A stretch of DNA of 64,000 bases from Dillenia suffruticosa (GCA_033439265.1 JAVTVX010000001.1:1257501-1321500); one strand, 5' to 3'; positions 35,830 to 46,942 are shown, numbered from the stretch's first letter. Translations and numbers: made by a program. The notes: generated by a model from the sequence alone, not told the origin.

Positions 35830-37880
35830 AAATTTTTGTGAAAATAATTGTTAAGTGTTTCCATTTTTTATTTTTAATTTATTTTTCAAAGTCAAAAAAT
35901 AATTTTTATTGATTTTTAAACTTAAAAATTATTTAAAAATATAGAAAAATAATTTTCGATACACGAAAAATTTTGAAAATTTTTATATATATTGAGAAAA
36001 TTATTTTCTTAATTTTGGCTACCCGGGTGAAGATTTGTTTTTCACCCGTCATTTGTTTAAATTTTTGTTCATTTATTTATGTTCAAAAAATAATTTTTAT
36101 AACATGTAATTGTTTGAAATTTGAGCAAATATTTTTAAAATAAATATTTTACGATTTATTATAATATTATGATTGGTTGTATGCCTAACATAATATTGTT
36201 CCCATTTTAAGGGAAATTATGATAATTAAACGTCTTTTCGAAAGTTTTCTAGGTTTTTGGGGGAGGGAAAAAGATTTAAAAAGTTCGGAGAGTTTGATAA
36301 AATTGATCAAATATTGATTTACAAAATGAACTCATCTTATACATTATCGGATCATCTGGAAATCATGGAAGAAAAACGTTTAGAATTTATTCAATTAAGT
36401 CGTATCTTTTGTGAGAAAACGTATACATACTGAGAAATTCTCTGTTTTCTTATTGGGTTAGTATGGTTGATGAGTTGTTTGTCAAGAATGGGCATATGAT
36501 TTTTGACGATACGAGACAATTATTAATAGAAAAGTGAAAAATTAAGATATAGAGATTCAAATGAAGAAAATACTATCTCGAAATATAAATAGTTCTCTAC
36601 AAGCTATAAGGAGATTTACTCCTAGGGATGAGCTATCTAATGGAATTATAAATATGATATACCGAATAGATTTGTCCTGAATGAGATAATTTATTTATAT
36701 ATTTTCTTTTGCGTATTATGACTGTTAGTTAGGAATATGATTATGTAATAAAGAAATTTTTAAATTTTTTTTAATATAAAGTTTCTTTTAAACAATTGTT
36801 GACTATATTTGTTGAATTGTATAATCATGTAGGTAAAAGAAAACTAGGGTCTCTTGAATGAAAATTTTAGACTAATAGAATTTGAGTAATTCTCATCCAA
36901 AATTGAAACGTTAGTTAAATATTTTATGTATTTAAATAAAAATTTTGGATTAATAGAATTTGAGTAATTTTTATCTAGAATTGTAATACTATTTAAATAT
37001 TTTATATATTTAAATATAAGGTTTTTGTTAAAAGAATTTGGCTAGTTCTCACATAAAATTTATTAAATTTTATAGTTTTAAATTAAATTTGTGATGATAA
37101 TGCATTAGATCCATAGATGATGATTGAGAATGTAGTAAACTTTCAATTGTATATCCAATGTTGATCTGTCATGAATATTAATTTTGAAATACAAAATTAT
37201 ATATATGATACAAACATTAATATTAGTGTCCACATTCTTAAAAACCCAAATCATAGCATTGAAATCTAATATTGCGGATTTAAATAGAGATGACAAATTA
37301 AATAACGATGATCATAAGATACGATATCATAAAGTGTATATGTACTGAAAGAACAAAACATCTTCGAAGGTATCAAATATGTCATATAAGATTTTGATGT
37401 GGGTAATGTTGCTCCACAGAGAAGAGAACCAAATGCTTACCAGACGTGAAAAATGATAGATTATACTGTTTGAGTAACCCTGTTTAACTCTGTAATTGAT
37501 GGCACGATCTCTGAGTGTGAGTAATATTCAATTACTCATGTCATTTGGATGTATCTTAGAGAGAAATATAGAGATACCAGTGACTTATCTTAGACGAATG
37601 ACCATAAACTTTGATACCGAATAAAAGTGAGGTGGCTATAGTATCAAACAGTAATTAAAGGTCATGTCTAATATGATTAGAGAGTGGTAGTCATCTAGTC
37701 ATGTTCTCTCCGATAAACAAAAAATTCAAACTTTGATTTGATCTTTTTATGCCAAGTGAGAGCACTTGATAGTAAATTTGATTCACGATAATAGTATAAA
37801 ATCTTTCTCAGATATTACTCTTCATGTTGAGCTTGAGGATGAGCTTTTAGTGCTGCAAAATCAACATTATTTAACAGATC
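35830..37880. other. AT-rich intergenic DNA; no gene
   Basis: No recognisable coding or repeat ends. 36840-37040 has a short internally repeated phrase (gaattttagactaatagaatttgagtaatt-like, twice or three times). Confidence 0.45.
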
Positions 37881-37924
37881 TTTCCTGCACTCTCTACCCT
37901 GGATGTGTGCTAAATATAAAATTT

Positions 37925-38868
37925 TGTTGATGCTTCGCGGAAGGCCGTTACCCTATTTTTGTCAGAAGTTGCTCTGGTTCAGCACCGTGGTGGGACTGTG
38001 AATATCCTGTTCCAACTTTTTGTGACAATTGGAATTCTGATAGCAAATTTATTGAATTATGGAACATCAAAGGTACATCCAGGGGGATGGAGGATTTCTT
38101 TGGGCTTGGCAGGTGTTCCTGTTCTCTTCCTCTTCATTGGTTCCACTATCATTGTCGAGGCCCCAACAAGCCTTATAGAACGGGGTCAGCGTGAAGAGGG
38201 AAGACAAACTTTAGAAAAGATCAGGGGTATGAAGGAAGTTGATGCAGCGTTTGAATCTATTGTGCATGCTTGTGAGGTTGCAGAAAAAGTGAAGCAACCA
38301 TTGAAGAAGCACATGCAGAAGTCAAGCATGCCACCGCTCATCATTGGCATTTTGATGCAAGTGTTCCAGCAGTTCACGGGTATCAATGCCATTATGTTCT
38401 ATGCACCAGTCTTGTTCCAAACCAACGGATTTGGAAGCGATGCGTCGTTGTTGTCCTCTGTTGTCACCGGGTTGGTCAATGTGCTAAGCACTTTCGTTTC
38501 CATTTTTGCCATTGACAAGTTGGGAGAAGAGTATTGCTTCTTCAGGCTTGCATTCAGATGTTTATTTCCCAGACTGTCAGCGGAGTGATTTTGCATGTTT
38601 TGCTCAAACCAACAGGTTCCCTTGACAAAGGGCCTTCGATAGTAGTGGTGGTGCTCGTGTGCATGTTCTTCTTCTTCGTCGCCTGGATCTTCGTAAGGGG
38701 CTTGTTTGTGGTGTTCTTGTTGCCCAAAACTAAAGAAGTGCCAACAGATTTAATCGCTGACAGTCTGGAAAAAACATTCCTGTATGGAAAAAATTCTTGG
38801 ATGATGAAGAGGCTAAGGCTCATGGGGGAAAAATCCAGACATGGCCTAAACGAGCTTGGACAGAGTTG
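37925..38868 (+). pseudogene. STP-type hexose/H+ symporter pseudogene
   Basis: Intact family members have 12 membrane segments and about 500 residues and import hexoses across the plasma membrane. Here the N-terminal third is missing. Homology starts near the GFANQ.VPL.LSE region, with an apparent frameshift before TLFLSEVALVQHRGG, then continues in frame to LSTFVSIFAIDKLGE, including GGWRISLGLAGVP and QQFTGINAIMFYAPVLF. A 1-bp shift at about 38530 breaks the frame; it resumes as LLQACIQMFISQ, with LLKPTGSLDKG. About 60 residues, covering the PLGWLIPSE region and neighbouring segments, are then missing between VVVVLVCMF and FFFVAWIFV. The end, VVFLLPKTKEVPTDL, is typical. No introns interrupt the part present. 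Non-functional by at least three independent lesions. Confidence 0.9.
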
Positions 38869-39145
38869 AGCTTGTCTACACTTGATTATTTTCTTAGCTT
38901 GTCAACGTGACATTTCACAATGCTGACAAAAGTGTACAACACTACTGCAGCTAAGAAGAACGATTTTGCCATCTTCTGTGCGGCTGGTGTCGGCTGCAGT
39001 GGAGTGAAGTGGGTGAGGTGGATTTTTGCACCCCCAATATAATTCACTCATGGAATTTAATGAAGGGTTCAGAGATTTGCCTATGATATCATGAAAGAGT
39101 ATAAAATAGTGAGAATGATTTGTATTATTCGGTGTATTTGTTCGA

Positions 39146-39665
39146 TGTTGGAAAATAGAGACGGGTCCGTCCATGAGGGTAGATCCGGCCCAACATTCAT
39201 TTATTTGAATGTTGTGAGGGAGGGACTGATTATTGAAAAAAAAAACCACCCCCTCAATTCCCTCGTGTGCAAAAAAGGAAACCCCCCTCTCTTGTTTTTT
39301 GGGGATGCACATTTTTTCACTTCCTTTTGGATGACGTGAACACACAACAAAATAAAAACAGAGACCATTTTCTTTTTTTTTGGTTTCGGAAGAAAGAGAA
39401 TGTAAAAAAGAGAGAATATTCACATTTGAGAAACAAAAAAAAGAAACCTCTTGAAGAAGGATTTGAATTTATTGATCATTATCTTCAAAGACATTTAGAT
39501 TATAGAACATAGAAAGTGAACATAGAAAGTGATCCGATTTACATGACATTTTCTTGATCTAGAATACCTAACTATCAAAAAGGGATAAGTGATTCTAACC
39601 CAATTAAATCCAAGAATTTCTGTATGAAAATTTGTTTGTTAGTTTATATGAAAACTTTCGGCAAG
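39146..39665 (+). mobile_element. LTR-like dispersed repeat, copy 2
   Basis: Begins tgttggaaaatagag and aligns with copy 1 at 34617: gggtccgtcca..agggtagatcc, the fatty T/A runs, and agaaagtgatccgatttacatgacat. Same strand as copy 1, 4.5 kb apart, with the hexose-transporter pseudogene between them. Confidence 0.45.
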
Positions 39666-39669
39666 CATA

Positions 39670-40228
39670 CAGAATCACAACATTTACAAGCCCCAAACCT
39701 TAATCTATCACGAAACATTTAATAAATATTTTTTTAATATTCTCTAATTATTGTGTTGTTAAAGATAAAAAATATCATATTACCTAAATTATATTGATAT
39801 ACAACTTTAACAATTATATTGATATTAAAAAAAACCTGTAATTCATGCCGATAAATCTAACTTACAATTATAAGGTATAACACAAAACTCAAAGGTTCTA
39901 GTTTCAACAAAATCATCCATGGAGAGAGAGTGAGAGAGAGATTTTCATTTGATAGCTGTAGCATTTCTACCCTGGTGTGCCAAATGAAACCCTCCATATT
40001 CTTCTCCTTGGCTGCCCTTGATCTTTAAAAGAATGCTTTTCGTTTTTTCCCTTTTCTATATTTTGCAACTTCTTCTTATTCTTTTTTTTTTCTTTTGATG
40101 GTATAAGCTCCCTTGTTTTTAAAGTTCTCTATTTTTGCAAATCACTTGATTCTCTTGTTATAAAAATTTAAATTCAAGTCATTGTATCTAATTTACATAA
40201 AAAGGAAAACCCCTCAATTGTTGAGTCC
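39670..40228. other. Left flank of the tRNA-Tyr array; no gene
   Basis: AT-rich, with a short GA run at 39921-39941. Nothing else recognisable. Confidence 0.5.
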
Positions 40229-40246
40229 ATTATTCAACTAAATGAC
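40229..40246 (+). repeat. 18-bp direct repeat at the left edge of the tRNA-Tyr array
   Basis: attattcaactaaatgac, identical to 54335-54352. The first tRNA-like unit starts within or immediately after it. It looks like a target-site duplication. Confidence 0.85.
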
Positions 40247-40332
40247 TACATAGCTTAGTTGTTGTTAGAGCAGTGGACTATAATGTGATTGTTGAAATTC
40301 TTAAGTCGCTTGTTTGAAATCGGCAAGTCGGA
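40244..40332 (+). pseudogene. Y1: tRNA-Tyr-like unit, decayed
   Basis: Anticodon ATA. The D loop is 3 nt longer than consensus, and the 5' acceptor strand (gactaca) cannot pair. It overlaps the edge of the 18-bp flanking repeat. Confidence 0.75.
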
Positions 40333-40507
40333 ATTACCCGTTCATTTTCTACTTTTTGCCCTTTTACTTTTATTAATTATACATGCTCTTATGCTCTTTT
40401 TAGTCCCACTCTTCCTCCTTTTCTTTAGCCTACGTGACATATAGCACATGACAACACCCATTCTCCCTCACTGTAGTATTATATTATTGCATTCAAATTG
40501 TTTGTGT

Positions 40508-40593
40508 CCGATTTTAGCTCAGTTGGTAGAGCGGAGGACTATAGTGTGATTACTGAAATCCTTAGGTTGTTGGTTCAAATCTGACTGCTCGGA
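40508..40593 (+). pseudogene. Y2: tRNA-Tyr-like unit, decayed
   Basis: 86 bp, anticodon ATA. Acceptor strands ccgattt and tgctcgg are mismatched in the inner half. Confidence 0.8.
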
Positions 40594-40722
40594 ATTACTT
40601 TTGCCCTTTCACCGTTTTTGTGCCCACGACTATAATAATTTGTCCCATAACATCCAACACAAGGTAACACCCATTCCGCCTAGTAATACTATTATATTAT
40701 TGCATTTAAACTATTTCTGTAC

Positions 40723-40799
40723 CTGAACTTAGCTCAATTGGTAGAGCGGAGGAGTTTAATGTGATTGGTTAAATCTTTAGATGGCCGATTCAAATCATC
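40723..40799 (+). pseudogene. Y3: tRNA-Tyr-like unit, 3' end lost, anticodon TTA
   Basis: The anticodon position reads TTA (ochre type), with position 32 changed to G. T arm and 3' acceptor strand are destroyed, so it cannot make a tRNA. Confidence 0.7.
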
Positions 40800-40924
40800 T
40801 GTGTTTTAATTAATTATACATGTGCATTTTAGCCCAACTCTTCCTCCTACTTTTCCTTAGCATGCACGACATATAGTGCATGGTAACACACATTCAAACT
40901 ATAGTGCACGGTAACACGCTTTGC

Positions 40925-41009
40925 CCGACCTTAGCTCAATTGGTAAAGCAGAGGACTGTAGTGTGATTGCTTAAATCCTTAGTTTGCTTGTTCGCTCCGG
41001 CTATTTGCA
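40925..41009 (+). pseudogene. Y4: tRNA-Tyr-like unit, 3' end decayed
   Basis: Anticodon GTA and good 5' half. The B-box has a small deletion (ttcgctccgg) and the 3' acceptor strand is lost. Confidence 0.75.
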
Positions 41010-41178
41010 ATTTTTATTTTCCTTTCCACTTTTTTCCCTTTCACTTTTAATAATTATATAGACGCATTTTAACCCCACTCTTCCCCCTCCTTTTCCTTAG
41101 CTTGCATGACATATAGCACAGAGTAACACCCGTTCCCCCTCGTAGTATTATATTATTGTATTCAAATTATTTCTACAT

Positions 41179-41264
41179 CCAACCTTATCTCAGTTGGTAA
41201 AGCATAGGACTATAATGTGATTGTTGAGATCCTTAGGTTATCGATTCGAATTTGGCATGTCAGA
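41179..41264 (+). pseudogene. Y5: tRNA-Tyr-like unit, decayed
   Basis: 86 bp, anticodon ATA. Acceptor strands ccaacct and atgtcag. Confidence 0.8.
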
Positions 41265-41435
41265 ATTACATATTTCTTTTCTACTTGTTGCCCTTTCACT
41301 TTTATTAACTGTACATGCACATTTTGGCCCCACTCTTCGTCCTTCTTTTCCATAGCTTGCATGACATATAGTGTACAAAATACAGATTCCCCCTCATTGT
41401 AGCATTATATTACTATATTTAAGCCATTTCCATTT

Positions 41436-41521
41436 CTAATCTTAGCTCAATTGGTAAAGCGCAGGAGTGTAATGTGATTGCTGAAATCCTTAGTTTGCTG
41501 GTTTGAATCCGACAGTTCCTT
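41436..41521 (+). pseudogene. Y6: tRNA-Tyr-like unit, 3' acceptor lost
   Basis: Anticodon GTA with position 32 changed to G. 5' strand ctaatct; no matching 3' strand. Confidence 0.7.
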
Positions 41522-41604
41522 AGCGTCCACAACATATAGTGAACAGTAACACCCATTCCCCCTTATTGTAGCATTATATTATTATATTAAAAATATTTTT
41601 GTGT

Positions 41605-41690
41605 TCGACCTTAACTCAGTTGATAGAGCAGAGGATTGTTGTGTGATTACTAAAATCCTTAGGTTGCTAGTTCAAATCCAATAAGTCAGA
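41605..41690 (+). pseudogene. Y7: tRNA-Tyr-like unit, anticodon GTT
   Basis: 86 bp. A36 is T, giving an Asn-type GTT anticodon. Acceptor strands tcgacct and aagtcag have mismatches. Confidence 0.8.
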
Positions 41691-41847
41691 ATTAGTTGTT
41701 TCTTTTCTACCTTTACCCTTACCTCTATTAATTATAAATGTGCATTTTGGTCTCACTCTTCGTCCTCTGCACGACATATAGTGCACATTAACACTCACTC
41801 CCCCCTCATTGTAGTATTATATTATTGTTTTTAAACTATTTTCATAT

Positions 41848-41933
41848 TCGACCATAGCTCAGTTGGTAGAGCGATGGACTATAGTGTGATTGTTGAATTT
41901 CTTAGATCGCTCGTTCGAATCTGGCATATCAAA
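41848..41933 (+). pseudogene. Y8: tRNA-Tyr-like unit, decayed
   Basis: 86 bp, anticodon ATA. Acceptor strands tcgacca and atatcaa. Confidence 0.8.
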
Positions 41934-42103
41934 ATTGCATGTCTTTACTACATTTTCTCCTTTTAGTTTTATTAATTATATATGCACATTTTGGCATCGC
42001 TCATCGTCCTCCTTTTCCTTAGCATGCGCAACATATAGCGCACATTAACACCCATTTCCCCTTATTGTAGTTTTATATTATTGTATTCAAACTATTTCTA
42101 TGA

Positions 42104-42189
42104 CAGACCTTAACTCAGTTGGTAGCGCAGAGGACTGTAGTGTGGTTGCTAAAATTTTCAGGTTGCCGGTTTGAATTCGACATGTCGAA
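42104..42189 (+). pseudogene. Y9: tRNA-Tyr-like unit, decayed
   Basis: 86 bp, anticodon GTA. D arm changed (gtagcgc); acceptor strands cagacct and atgtcga. Confidence 0.8.
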
Positions 42190-42341
42190 ATTATTTGTTT
42201 CTTTTCTACTTTATGCACTTTTACTTTTATTAATTACATATGCACATTTTGGCCCACTCTTTGTCCTCCTTTTTCTAAGCATACATGACACATTCCCTCT
42301 CATTGTAATATTATATTATTATATTCAAACTATTTTTGCAT

Positions 42342-42427
42342 CTGACCTTAACTCAGTTGGTAGAGCGGAGTACTGTAGTGTGATCGCTAAAATTCTTAGG
42401 TTGCTGGTTCGAATTCGGTAGGTCGGA
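42342..42427 (+). pseudogene. Y10: tRNA-Tyr-like unit, partly foldable
   Basis: 86 bp, anticodon GTA. The acceptor stem pairs with one wobble (T2-G71), but there is a D-stem mismatch at 10-25 and an anticodon-stem mismatch at 30-40. Confidence 0.75.
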
Positions 42428-42586
42428 ATCACTCATTTCTTTTCTACTTTTTACCCTTTCACTTTTGTTAATTATATATGAGCATTTTGACCCACTCTTC
42501 TTCCTCCTCTTCTTAGATGTGCGACATATAGTGTCTATTCTCTCTCATTGTAGTATTATATTATTGTAGTCAAACTATTTTTATGT

Positions 42587-42650
42587 CTAACCTTAGCTCA
42601 ATTGGTTGAGCAAAAGACTGTATATGATTGCCAAAATCCTTAGGCCGAAA
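42587..42650 (+). pseudogene. Y11: tRNA-Tyr-like unit, T arm deleted
   Basis: Anticodon GTA. The sequence jumps from the 3' anticodon stem to a remnant of the 3' acceptor. Confidence 0.75.
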
Positions 42651-42766
42651 TTACAAGTTTCTTTTCTGCCCCACTCTTCGTCCTCCGTTCCTTAAAGTGC
42701 ACGACATATAGCACTCATTCCCTCTCATTGTAATATTATATTATTGTATTCAAACTATTTTTGTGT

Positions 42767-42851
42767 CCGACCATAACTCAGTTGGTAGAGCGGAGGATTG
42801 TAGTGTGATTGCTAAAATCCTTAGGCTCTAGTTCGAATCCGGTAGTTCGGA
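42767..42851 (+). pseudogene. Y12: tRNA-Tyr-like unit, 1-nt deletion
   Basis: 85 bp, anticodon GTA, missing one base in the variable region. Acceptor strands ccgacca and agttcgg. Confidence 0.8.
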
Positions 42852-43012
42852 ATTACTCATTTCTTTTCTACTTTTTGCCCTTTTGCTTTTGTTAATTATA
42901 TATAAGCATTTTAGCCTTACTCATCGTCCTCCTTTTTTTAGCATGCGCGACATATAGCGCCTATTCCATCTCATTGTAGTATTATATTATTGTATTCAAA
43001 CTATTTTGATAT

Positions 43013-43098
43013 CCGACCTTAGCTCAGTTGGTAGAGTGGAGAACTGTAGTGTGATTGCTGATATCTTTAAGTCACTGGTTCAAATTCGACAAGTCGGA
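43013..43098 (+). pseudogene. Y13: tRNA-Tyr-like unit, decayed
   Basis: 86 bp, anticodon GTA. Acceptor has one C6-A67 mismatch; the T stem has mismatches at 49-65 and 50-64. Confidence 0.8.
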
Positions 43099-43258
43099 AT
43101 TACTCGTTTCTTTTCTACTTTTTGTCTTTAACTTTTCTTAATTACATATGAGCATTTTGGCCCCAATCTTCGTCCTCCTTTCCTTAGCATGCACGACATA
43201 TAACGCACATTCCCTCTCATTGTAGTATTATATTATTGTATTCAAAATATTTTTATAT

Positions 43259-43344
43259 CCGACCTTAACTCAATTGGTAGAAAGGAGGATTACAGTGTGA
43301 TTCCTAAAATCCTTAGGTCGCTGGTTCGAATTCGGAAGGTTGAA
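43259..43344 (+). pseudogene. Y14: tRNA-Tyr-like unit, anticodon ACA
   Basis: 86 bp. The anticodon triplet reads ACA. The D stem is broken (tagaaag) and the 3' acceptor is aggttga. Confidence 0.8.
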
Positions 43345-43504
43345 ATTAATTGTTTCTTCTCTACTTTTTGCCCTTTCACTCTTGTTAATTATATATGAGC
43401 ATTTTGTCCACTCTTCGTCATCATTTTTCTTAGCATGCGCGACATAGAGTGCCAATTTCCTCTTATTGTAGTTTTATATTATTGTATTGAAACTATTTTT
43501 ATGT

Positions 43505-43589
43505 CCGACCTTAGCTCAGTTGGTAGAGCAGAGGACTATAGTGTGATTGCTGAAATCTTTAGGTCGCTGTTTGAATCAAGCAGGTCGGA
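43505..43589 (+). pseudogene. Y15: tRNA-Tyr-like unit, T-arm deletion
   Basis: 85 bp, anticodon ATA. The acceptor stem is perfect (ccgacct/aggtcgg) but the T arm has lost a base and its stem. Confidence 0.8.
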
Positions 43590-43763
43590 ATTACTCGTTT
43601 CTTTTATACTTTTTGCCCTTTCACTTTTGTTAATTATTTATGAGCATTTTGGCCCCACCCTTCGTCCCCAATCTTCATCCTCCTTTCCTTAGTATGCGCG
43701 ACATATAGCGCCTATTCCCTCTCATTGTACTATTAAATTATTGCATTCAAAATATTTTTATGT

Positions 43764-43849
43764 CCGACCATAACTCAATTGGTAGAGCGGAGAACTGTAG
43801 TGTGATTGTTGAAATCCTTAGGTCATTGGTTCAAATCCGGTAAGTTGGA
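43764..43849 (+). pseudogene. Y16: tRNA-Tyr-like unit, decayed
   Basis: 86 bp, anticodon GTA. Acceptor strands ccgacca and aagttgg do not pair cleanly. Confidence 0.8.
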
Positions 43850-44010
43850 ATTGCTCGTTTCTTTTCTACCTTTTGTCCTTTTACTTTTGTTAATTATATA
43901 TAAGCATTTTGGCCTCACTCTTCGTCATTTTTTTCTTAACATGCGCAAAATATAGCTGTCATTCCCTCTCATTGAAGTATTATATTATTGTATTCAAACT
44001 ATTTTGATGT

Positions 44011-44096
44011 CTGACCTTAACTCAATTGGTAGAACGGGGAACTGCAGTGTGATTGTTGAAATCCTTTGATCGTTGGTTCAAATTAGGCGGGTCGGA
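44011..44096 (+). pseudogene. Y17: tRNA-Tyr-like unit, anticodon GCA
   Basis: 86 bp. T35 to C gives a Cys-type GCA anticodon. Acceptor strands ctgacct and gggtcgg. Confidence 0.8.
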
Positions 44097-44255
44097 ATTG
44101 CTCGTTTCTTTTCTACTTTTTGCCCTTTCACTTTTGTTAATTATATATAAGCATTTTGGCCTCACTCTTCTCCTCCTTTTCTTGGCATGTGGACATATAG
44201 CACACAATCCCTCTCATTGTAGTATTATATTATTGTATTCAAACTATTTTTATCT

Positions 44256-44341
44256 CTGACCTTAGCTTAGTTGGTAAAGCAGAGAACTATAGTATGATTG
44301 CTGAAATCCTTAGGTCGCTAGATTGAATTTGGTAGGTCCGA
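44256..44341 (+). pseudogene. Y18: tRNA-Tyr-like unit, decayed
   Basis: 86 bp, anticodon ATA. Acceptor strands ctgacct and aggtccg; B-box changed (agattgaat). Confidence 0.8.
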
Positions 44342-44499
44342 ATTACTCATTTCTTTTCTACTTTTTGTCCTTTCACTTTTGTTAACTATATATAAGCATT
44401 TTGGCCCACTCTTCCTCCTTCTCTTCTTAGCATGCGTGATATATAGCGCACATTCCCTCTCACTGTACTATTATATTATTGTATTTAAACTATTTTTAT

Positions 44500-44572
44500 A
44501 ATTGGTAGAGCGGATGACTGTAGTGTGATTGCTGAAATTTTTAGGTCGCTAGTTCGAATTAGGTAAATCAGA
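44500..44572 (+). pseudogene. Y19: tRNA-Tyr-like unit, 5' truncated
   Basis: The spacer joins directly to attggtagagc, so the acceptor strand and part of the D arm are deleted. Anticodon GTA. Confidence 0.75.
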
Positions 44573-44730
44573 ATTACTCATTTTTTTCTACCTTTTTTTT
44601 TACTTTTGTTAATTATATATGAGTATTTTGGCCCCACTCTCCATCATCCTTTTTCTTAGCATGTGCGATATATAACGCTCATTCCCTCTCATTGTAGTAT
44701 TATATTATTGTATTCAAATTATTTTTATAT

Positions 44731-44817
44731 CCGACATTGGCTTAGTTGATAGAGTAGAGAGCTGTAGTGTGATTTGTTGAAATCCTTAAGTCGTTGGTTC
44801 GAATTCAGTAGATTAGA
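44731..44817 (+). pseudogene. Y20: tRNA-Tyr-like unit, 14-nt intron
   Basis: 87 bp, anticodon GTA, intron with an extra T. Acceptor strands ccgacat and agattag. Confidence 0.8.
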
Positions 44818-44978
44818 ATTGCTCGTTTCTTTCCTACTTTTTGCCATTTCACTTTTGTTAATTATATATGAGCATTTTGGTCCCACTCTTCATCCTCATT
44901 TTCTTAGCATGGGCAACATATAGCGCTCATTCCCTCTCATTATAGTATTGTATTATTGTATTCAAACTATTTTTGTGT

Positions 44979-45043
44979 CGAATCTTAGCTTAGTTGGTAG
45001 AATAAAGAACTGTAGTATGATTGCTGAAATCCCAACAAGTTAG
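44979..45043 (+). pseudogene. Y21: tRNA-Tyr-like unit, internal deletion
   Basis: Anticodon GTA. Most of the variable loop and T arm is deleted. Confidence 0.75.
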
Positions 45044-45206
45044 AATTATTCATTTCTTTTCTACTTTTTGCCCTTTTACTTTTGTTAATTATATATGAGT
45101 ATTTTGGCCCCACTCTTTATCCTCCTTGTTCTTAGCATGCGCGACATATAATGCTCATTCCCTCTTATTGTAGTATTATATTATTGTATTCAAACTATTT
45201 TGATGT

Positions 45207-45268
45207 CCGACCTTAACTCAGTTGGTAGAGCGGAGAATTGTAATATGATTGCTGAAATCTTTAAGTTG
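45207..45268 (+). pseudogene. Y22: tRNA-Tyr-like unit, 3' truncated
   Basis: Anticodon GTA, 5' strand ccgacct. The sequence runs from ttaagttg straight into the downstream T-rich spacer. Confidence 0.75.
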
Positions 45269-45420
45269 TTTCTTTTCTACTTTTTATCCTTTCACTTTTA
45301 TTAATTATATATGAGCATTTTAGCCCCAATTTTCGTCCTCCTTTCCTTATCATGCACGACATATAGCGCATATTCCCTCTCATTGTAGTATTATATTATT
45401 GTATTCAAACTATTTGGTGT

Positions 45421-45471
45421 CCAACCTTCACTCAGTTGGTAGAGTAGAAGATTGTAGTGTGATTGATCAGA
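45421..45471 (+). pseudogene. Y23: tRNA-Tyr-like unit, large internal deletion
   Basis: Anticodon GTA. Deleted from within the intron to the last acceptor bases (gatcaga). Confidence 0.75.
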
Positions 45472-45632
45472 ATTACTCGTTTCTTTTCTACTTTTTGCTC
45501 TTTCACTTTTATTAATTATATATGAGCATTTTGACCCCACTCTTCGTCCTCCTTTTCTTAGCATGCGCGACCTATAGCGCTCATTCCCTCTCATTGTACT
45601 ATTATATTATTGTATTCAAATTATTTTTATGT

Positions 45633-45719
45633 TCGACCTTAGCTCAGTAGGTAAAGTGGAAAACTATAGTGTGATTTACTGAAATCCTTAGGTCATTGGT
45701 TCGAATCCGGTAGATCGGA
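45633..45719 (+). pseudogene. Y24: tRNA-Tyr-like unit, 14-nt intron
   Basis: 87 bp, anticodon ATA. Acceptor strands tcgacct and agatcgg. Confidence 0.8.
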
Positions 45720-45880
45720 ATTACTCGTTTCTTTCCTACTTTTTGTCATTTCACTTTTGTTAATTATATATGAGCATTTTGGCCCCACTCTTCGTCCTCC
45801 TTTTTTTAGCAGGCGCAATATATAGTGTCAATTTCCTCTCATTGTAGTTTTATATTATTATATTCAAACTATTTTTATAT

Positions 45881-45966
45881 CCGACCTTAGTTCAGTTGGT
45901 AGAGCAGAGGACTATAATGTGATTGTTGAAATCCTTAGGTTGTTGGTTCGAATTCGACAAGTCGGA
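45881..45966 (+). pseudogene. Y25: tRNA-Tyr-like unit, decayed
   Basis: 86 bp, anticodon ATA. Acceptor has a single C6-A67 mismatch; A-box changed (tagttcag). Confidence 0.8.
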
Positions 45967-46127
45967 ATTACTCGTTTCTTTTTTACTTTTTGTCCTTTCA
46001 CTTTTGTTAATTATTTATTAGCATTTTGGCCCCACCCTTCATCCTCCTTTCCTTAACATGCGCGACATATAGTGCTCATTCCCTCTCATTGTAGTATTAT
46101 ATTATTGTATTCAAACTATTTTTGTGT

Positions 46128-46213
46128 CGAACCTTAGCTTAGTTGGTAGAACAGAGAACTATATTGTGATTGCTAAAATTCTGTGATTGCTTGTTCCAAT
46201 CTGACAGGTCGGA
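46128..46213 (+). pseudogene. Y26: tRNA-Tyr-like unit, decayed
   Basis: 86 bp, anticodon ATA. Acceptor strands cgaacct and aggtcgg; B-box changed (gttccaatc). Confidence 0.8.
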
Positions 46214-46373
46214 ATTACTCGTTTCTTTTCTACTTTTGGCCCTTTCACTTTTGTTAATTATATATGAGCATTTTGGCCCCAATCTTTGTCCTCCTTTCCT
46301 TAGAATGCCGACATATAACGCTCATTCCCACTCATTGTACTATTATATTATTGTATTCAAAATATTTTTATGT

Positions 46374-46459
46374 CCGACCTTAACTCAATTGGTAGAGTGG
46401 AGCACTATAGTGTAATTGCTAAAATTCTTAGGTCACTGGTTTGAATCCGGTAGGTCGAA
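46374..46459 (+). pseudogene. Y27: tRNA-Tyr-like unit, decayed
   Basis: 86 bp, anticodon ATA. Acceptor strands ccgacct and aggtcga (outer pair lost). Confidence 0.8.
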
Positions 46460-46620
46460 ATTACTCGTTTCTTTTCTATCTTTTGTCCTTTCACTTTTGT
46501 TAATTATATATGAGCATTTTGGCACCACTCTTCGTCATCATTTTCTTAGCATGTGCGACATATAGCTCCCATTCCCTCTCATTGTAGTATTATATTATTG
46601 TATTCAAGCTATTTTGATAT

Positions 46621-46706
46621 CCAACCTTAGCTCAGTTGGTAGAGCGGAGGACTGTAGTATGATTGCTGAAATCCTTAGGTCGCTGGTTCAAATCCGGCAG
46701 GTCGGA
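46621..46706 (+). tRNA. Y28: tRNA-Tyr (GTA), nearly intact
   Basis: 86 bp with all arms present, anticodon GTA, 13-nt intron (tatgattgctgaa) and an acceptable B-box GGTTCAAATCC. The only stem defect I see is A3 opposite C70. Upstream TATA-like and ttcaagc signals are present. Whether it is transcribed cannot be told from sequence. Confidence 0.55.
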
Positions 46707-46856
46707 ATTGCTTGTTTCTTTTATACTTTTTGCCCTTTCACTTTTGTTAATTATATATGAGCATTTTGGCCCCACTCTTCTCCTCCATGTGCGACATATA
46801 GCTCCAATTCCCTCTCATTGTAGTATTATATTATTGTATTCAAACTATTTTTTTAC

Positions 46857-46942
46857 CTGACCATAACTCAGTTGGTAGAGCAAAGGACTATAGTATGATT
46901 GCTAAAATTCTTAGGTCGCTAGTTCAAATCTGGCAGGTTAGA
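46857..46942 (+). pseudogene. Y29: tRNA-Tyr-like unit, decayed
   Basis: 86 bp, anticodon ATA. Acceptor strands ctgacca and aggttag. Confidence 0.8.
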
